From positions 35,444,501 through 35,508,500 of the forward strand of contig CM032117.1 in assembly GCA_018894105.1 (NCBI GenBank): a stretch of 64,000 nt of DNA. The letters are read 5' to 3'. Of the stretch, positions 63,360 to 64,000 are shown in pieces. The position numbers were made by a program, and so were the translations under genes. Every line of letters starts with the position of its first letter. Positions within the stretch are counted from its first letter, which is position 1. A model generated the notes under the pieces. The model did not search any database. It worked only from the letters and a program-made list of their open reading frames with translations, and was not told the DNA's origin. The stretch comes from Jacaranda mimosifolia. Taxonomy: Eukaryota; Streptophyta; Magnoliopsida; Lamiales; Bignoniaceae.

Positions 63360-64000
63360 ATTGGCCTTTAGGTTTATGCCTAAGCCCATGGAGCATGTAA
63401 ATAAATTTCTCCTTTAAGGTCTCCATGCAGAAAGGAATTCCTGTAAAGGCCAATGGAAGTTGGCCGCTAGGGACAACATCACTGTATTCTTATCTTTGCT
63501 ACTGGTGCAAATGTCTCCTGATAGTCCATTCCTAGGTCTAGATGCATGTCTAGCTTTATACTGTTCAATGGATGGGTTCCTAGGTCTAGATGCACTTCTA
63601 GCTTTATACTGTTCAATAGAACCTTCCATTCTATTTTTCTCCTATGAACACCAATTTTCATCTTACTGGTTTTTTTCCCTTGGATAACTCCACTATCTCC
63701 CATGTTTTATTTCTCTTCAAGGCTTCCATTTCTACTTTCATTGCATGCCTCCATTCCTCTTTTCTAAGTGCTTCAGTAGGGTTTGTTGGATAACTACATT
63801 GTGTAGGTGAGTGAAGAAACTTCTATGTCAGGCTGATAATCTTTCAAAGGATACAAACTGAGGTATAGGTTGTTTTGCGCACTTCCTAGCACCCTTTCTT
63901 GTGGCTATGGGCAGATCTCAATCAAGGGTCGTAAGTGATTCTTCAGTAAGGGGGCTTACCTCATTTCCTTGAGACAATTCTGATTCTTGAACTTGCTCAA
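63360..64000 (-). pseudogene. copia pol fragment in the DBR1 intron, minus strand
   Basis: On the minus strand, the N-terminal part of a copia reverse transcriptase: KRGMEACN-type start, SIEQYKAR, DYQETFAPVAKIR, LSLAANFHWPLQEF and, after a frame change, FLHGDLKGEIY at about 63400. A 48-bp tandem duplication (63531-63578 and 63579-63626) repeats the SIEQYKAR segment in frame. Frameshifts make it non-functional. It may continue beyond the right edge. Confidence 0.8.

Noticed and set aside
63460..63687. Plus-strand 75-codon frame in the DBR1 intron
   Set aside because: Shadow of the minus-strand copia reverse transcriptase and its 48-bp duplication.

Overview
The window is nuclear DNA of a flowering plant. 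A eudicot is the best guess, from the very AT-rich intergenic DNA and the type of repeats, but no species can be named. There are only two apparently functional host genes. From 26843 to 30678 lies a complete four-exon gene for a leukotriene-A4-hydrolase-like M1 aminopeptidase (LKHA4 type, 613 residues). From 58382 to 62270 lie the first four coding exons (199 residues) of the RNA lariat debranching enzyme DBR1, which runs off the right edge. A third host gene, a dirigent-family gene at 33510-35222, is dead: it has frameshifts, a stop and a 608-bp solo LTR inside it.

Almost everything else is transposable elements, many of them nested. Left part (1.9-25.7 kb): three Ty3/gypsy elements of the Tat lineage, recognised by a second, archaeal-type RNase H after the normal one. 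Element 1 (1915-8930) is old, and a hAT-type MITE sits in its gag. Element 3 (9581-12420) is truncated. Element 2 (15066-25737) is full length, with two ~793-bp LTRs, a primer-binding site, a polypurine tract and decayed gag-pol. It also has an oppositely oriented, intron-containing gene between integrase and the 3' LTR, the most unusual feature of this half.

Middle part (30.7-54 kb): downstream of LKHA4 come two ~900-bp hAT-type MITEs in inverted orientation, the dead dirigent gene, and a 2.9-kb non-autonomous CACTA element. Next is a large composite repeat present in two same-direction copies (38.6-43.7 kb and 45.3-50.8 kb). Each copy has a shared left module, a DUF1985-like transposon gene (almost wholly deleted in copy 1) and a tandem array of ~446-bp units (about nine in copy 1, two visible in copy 2). 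Copia-type LTR sequence interrupts it twice.

Right part (54.8-64 kb): a MULE-type element with a 9-bp target duplication contains the 3' end of an L1 LINE and ends just before the DBR1 leader. Another copia fragment lies in the DBR1 intron at the window edge. I saw no tRNA, rRNA or CRISPR features.
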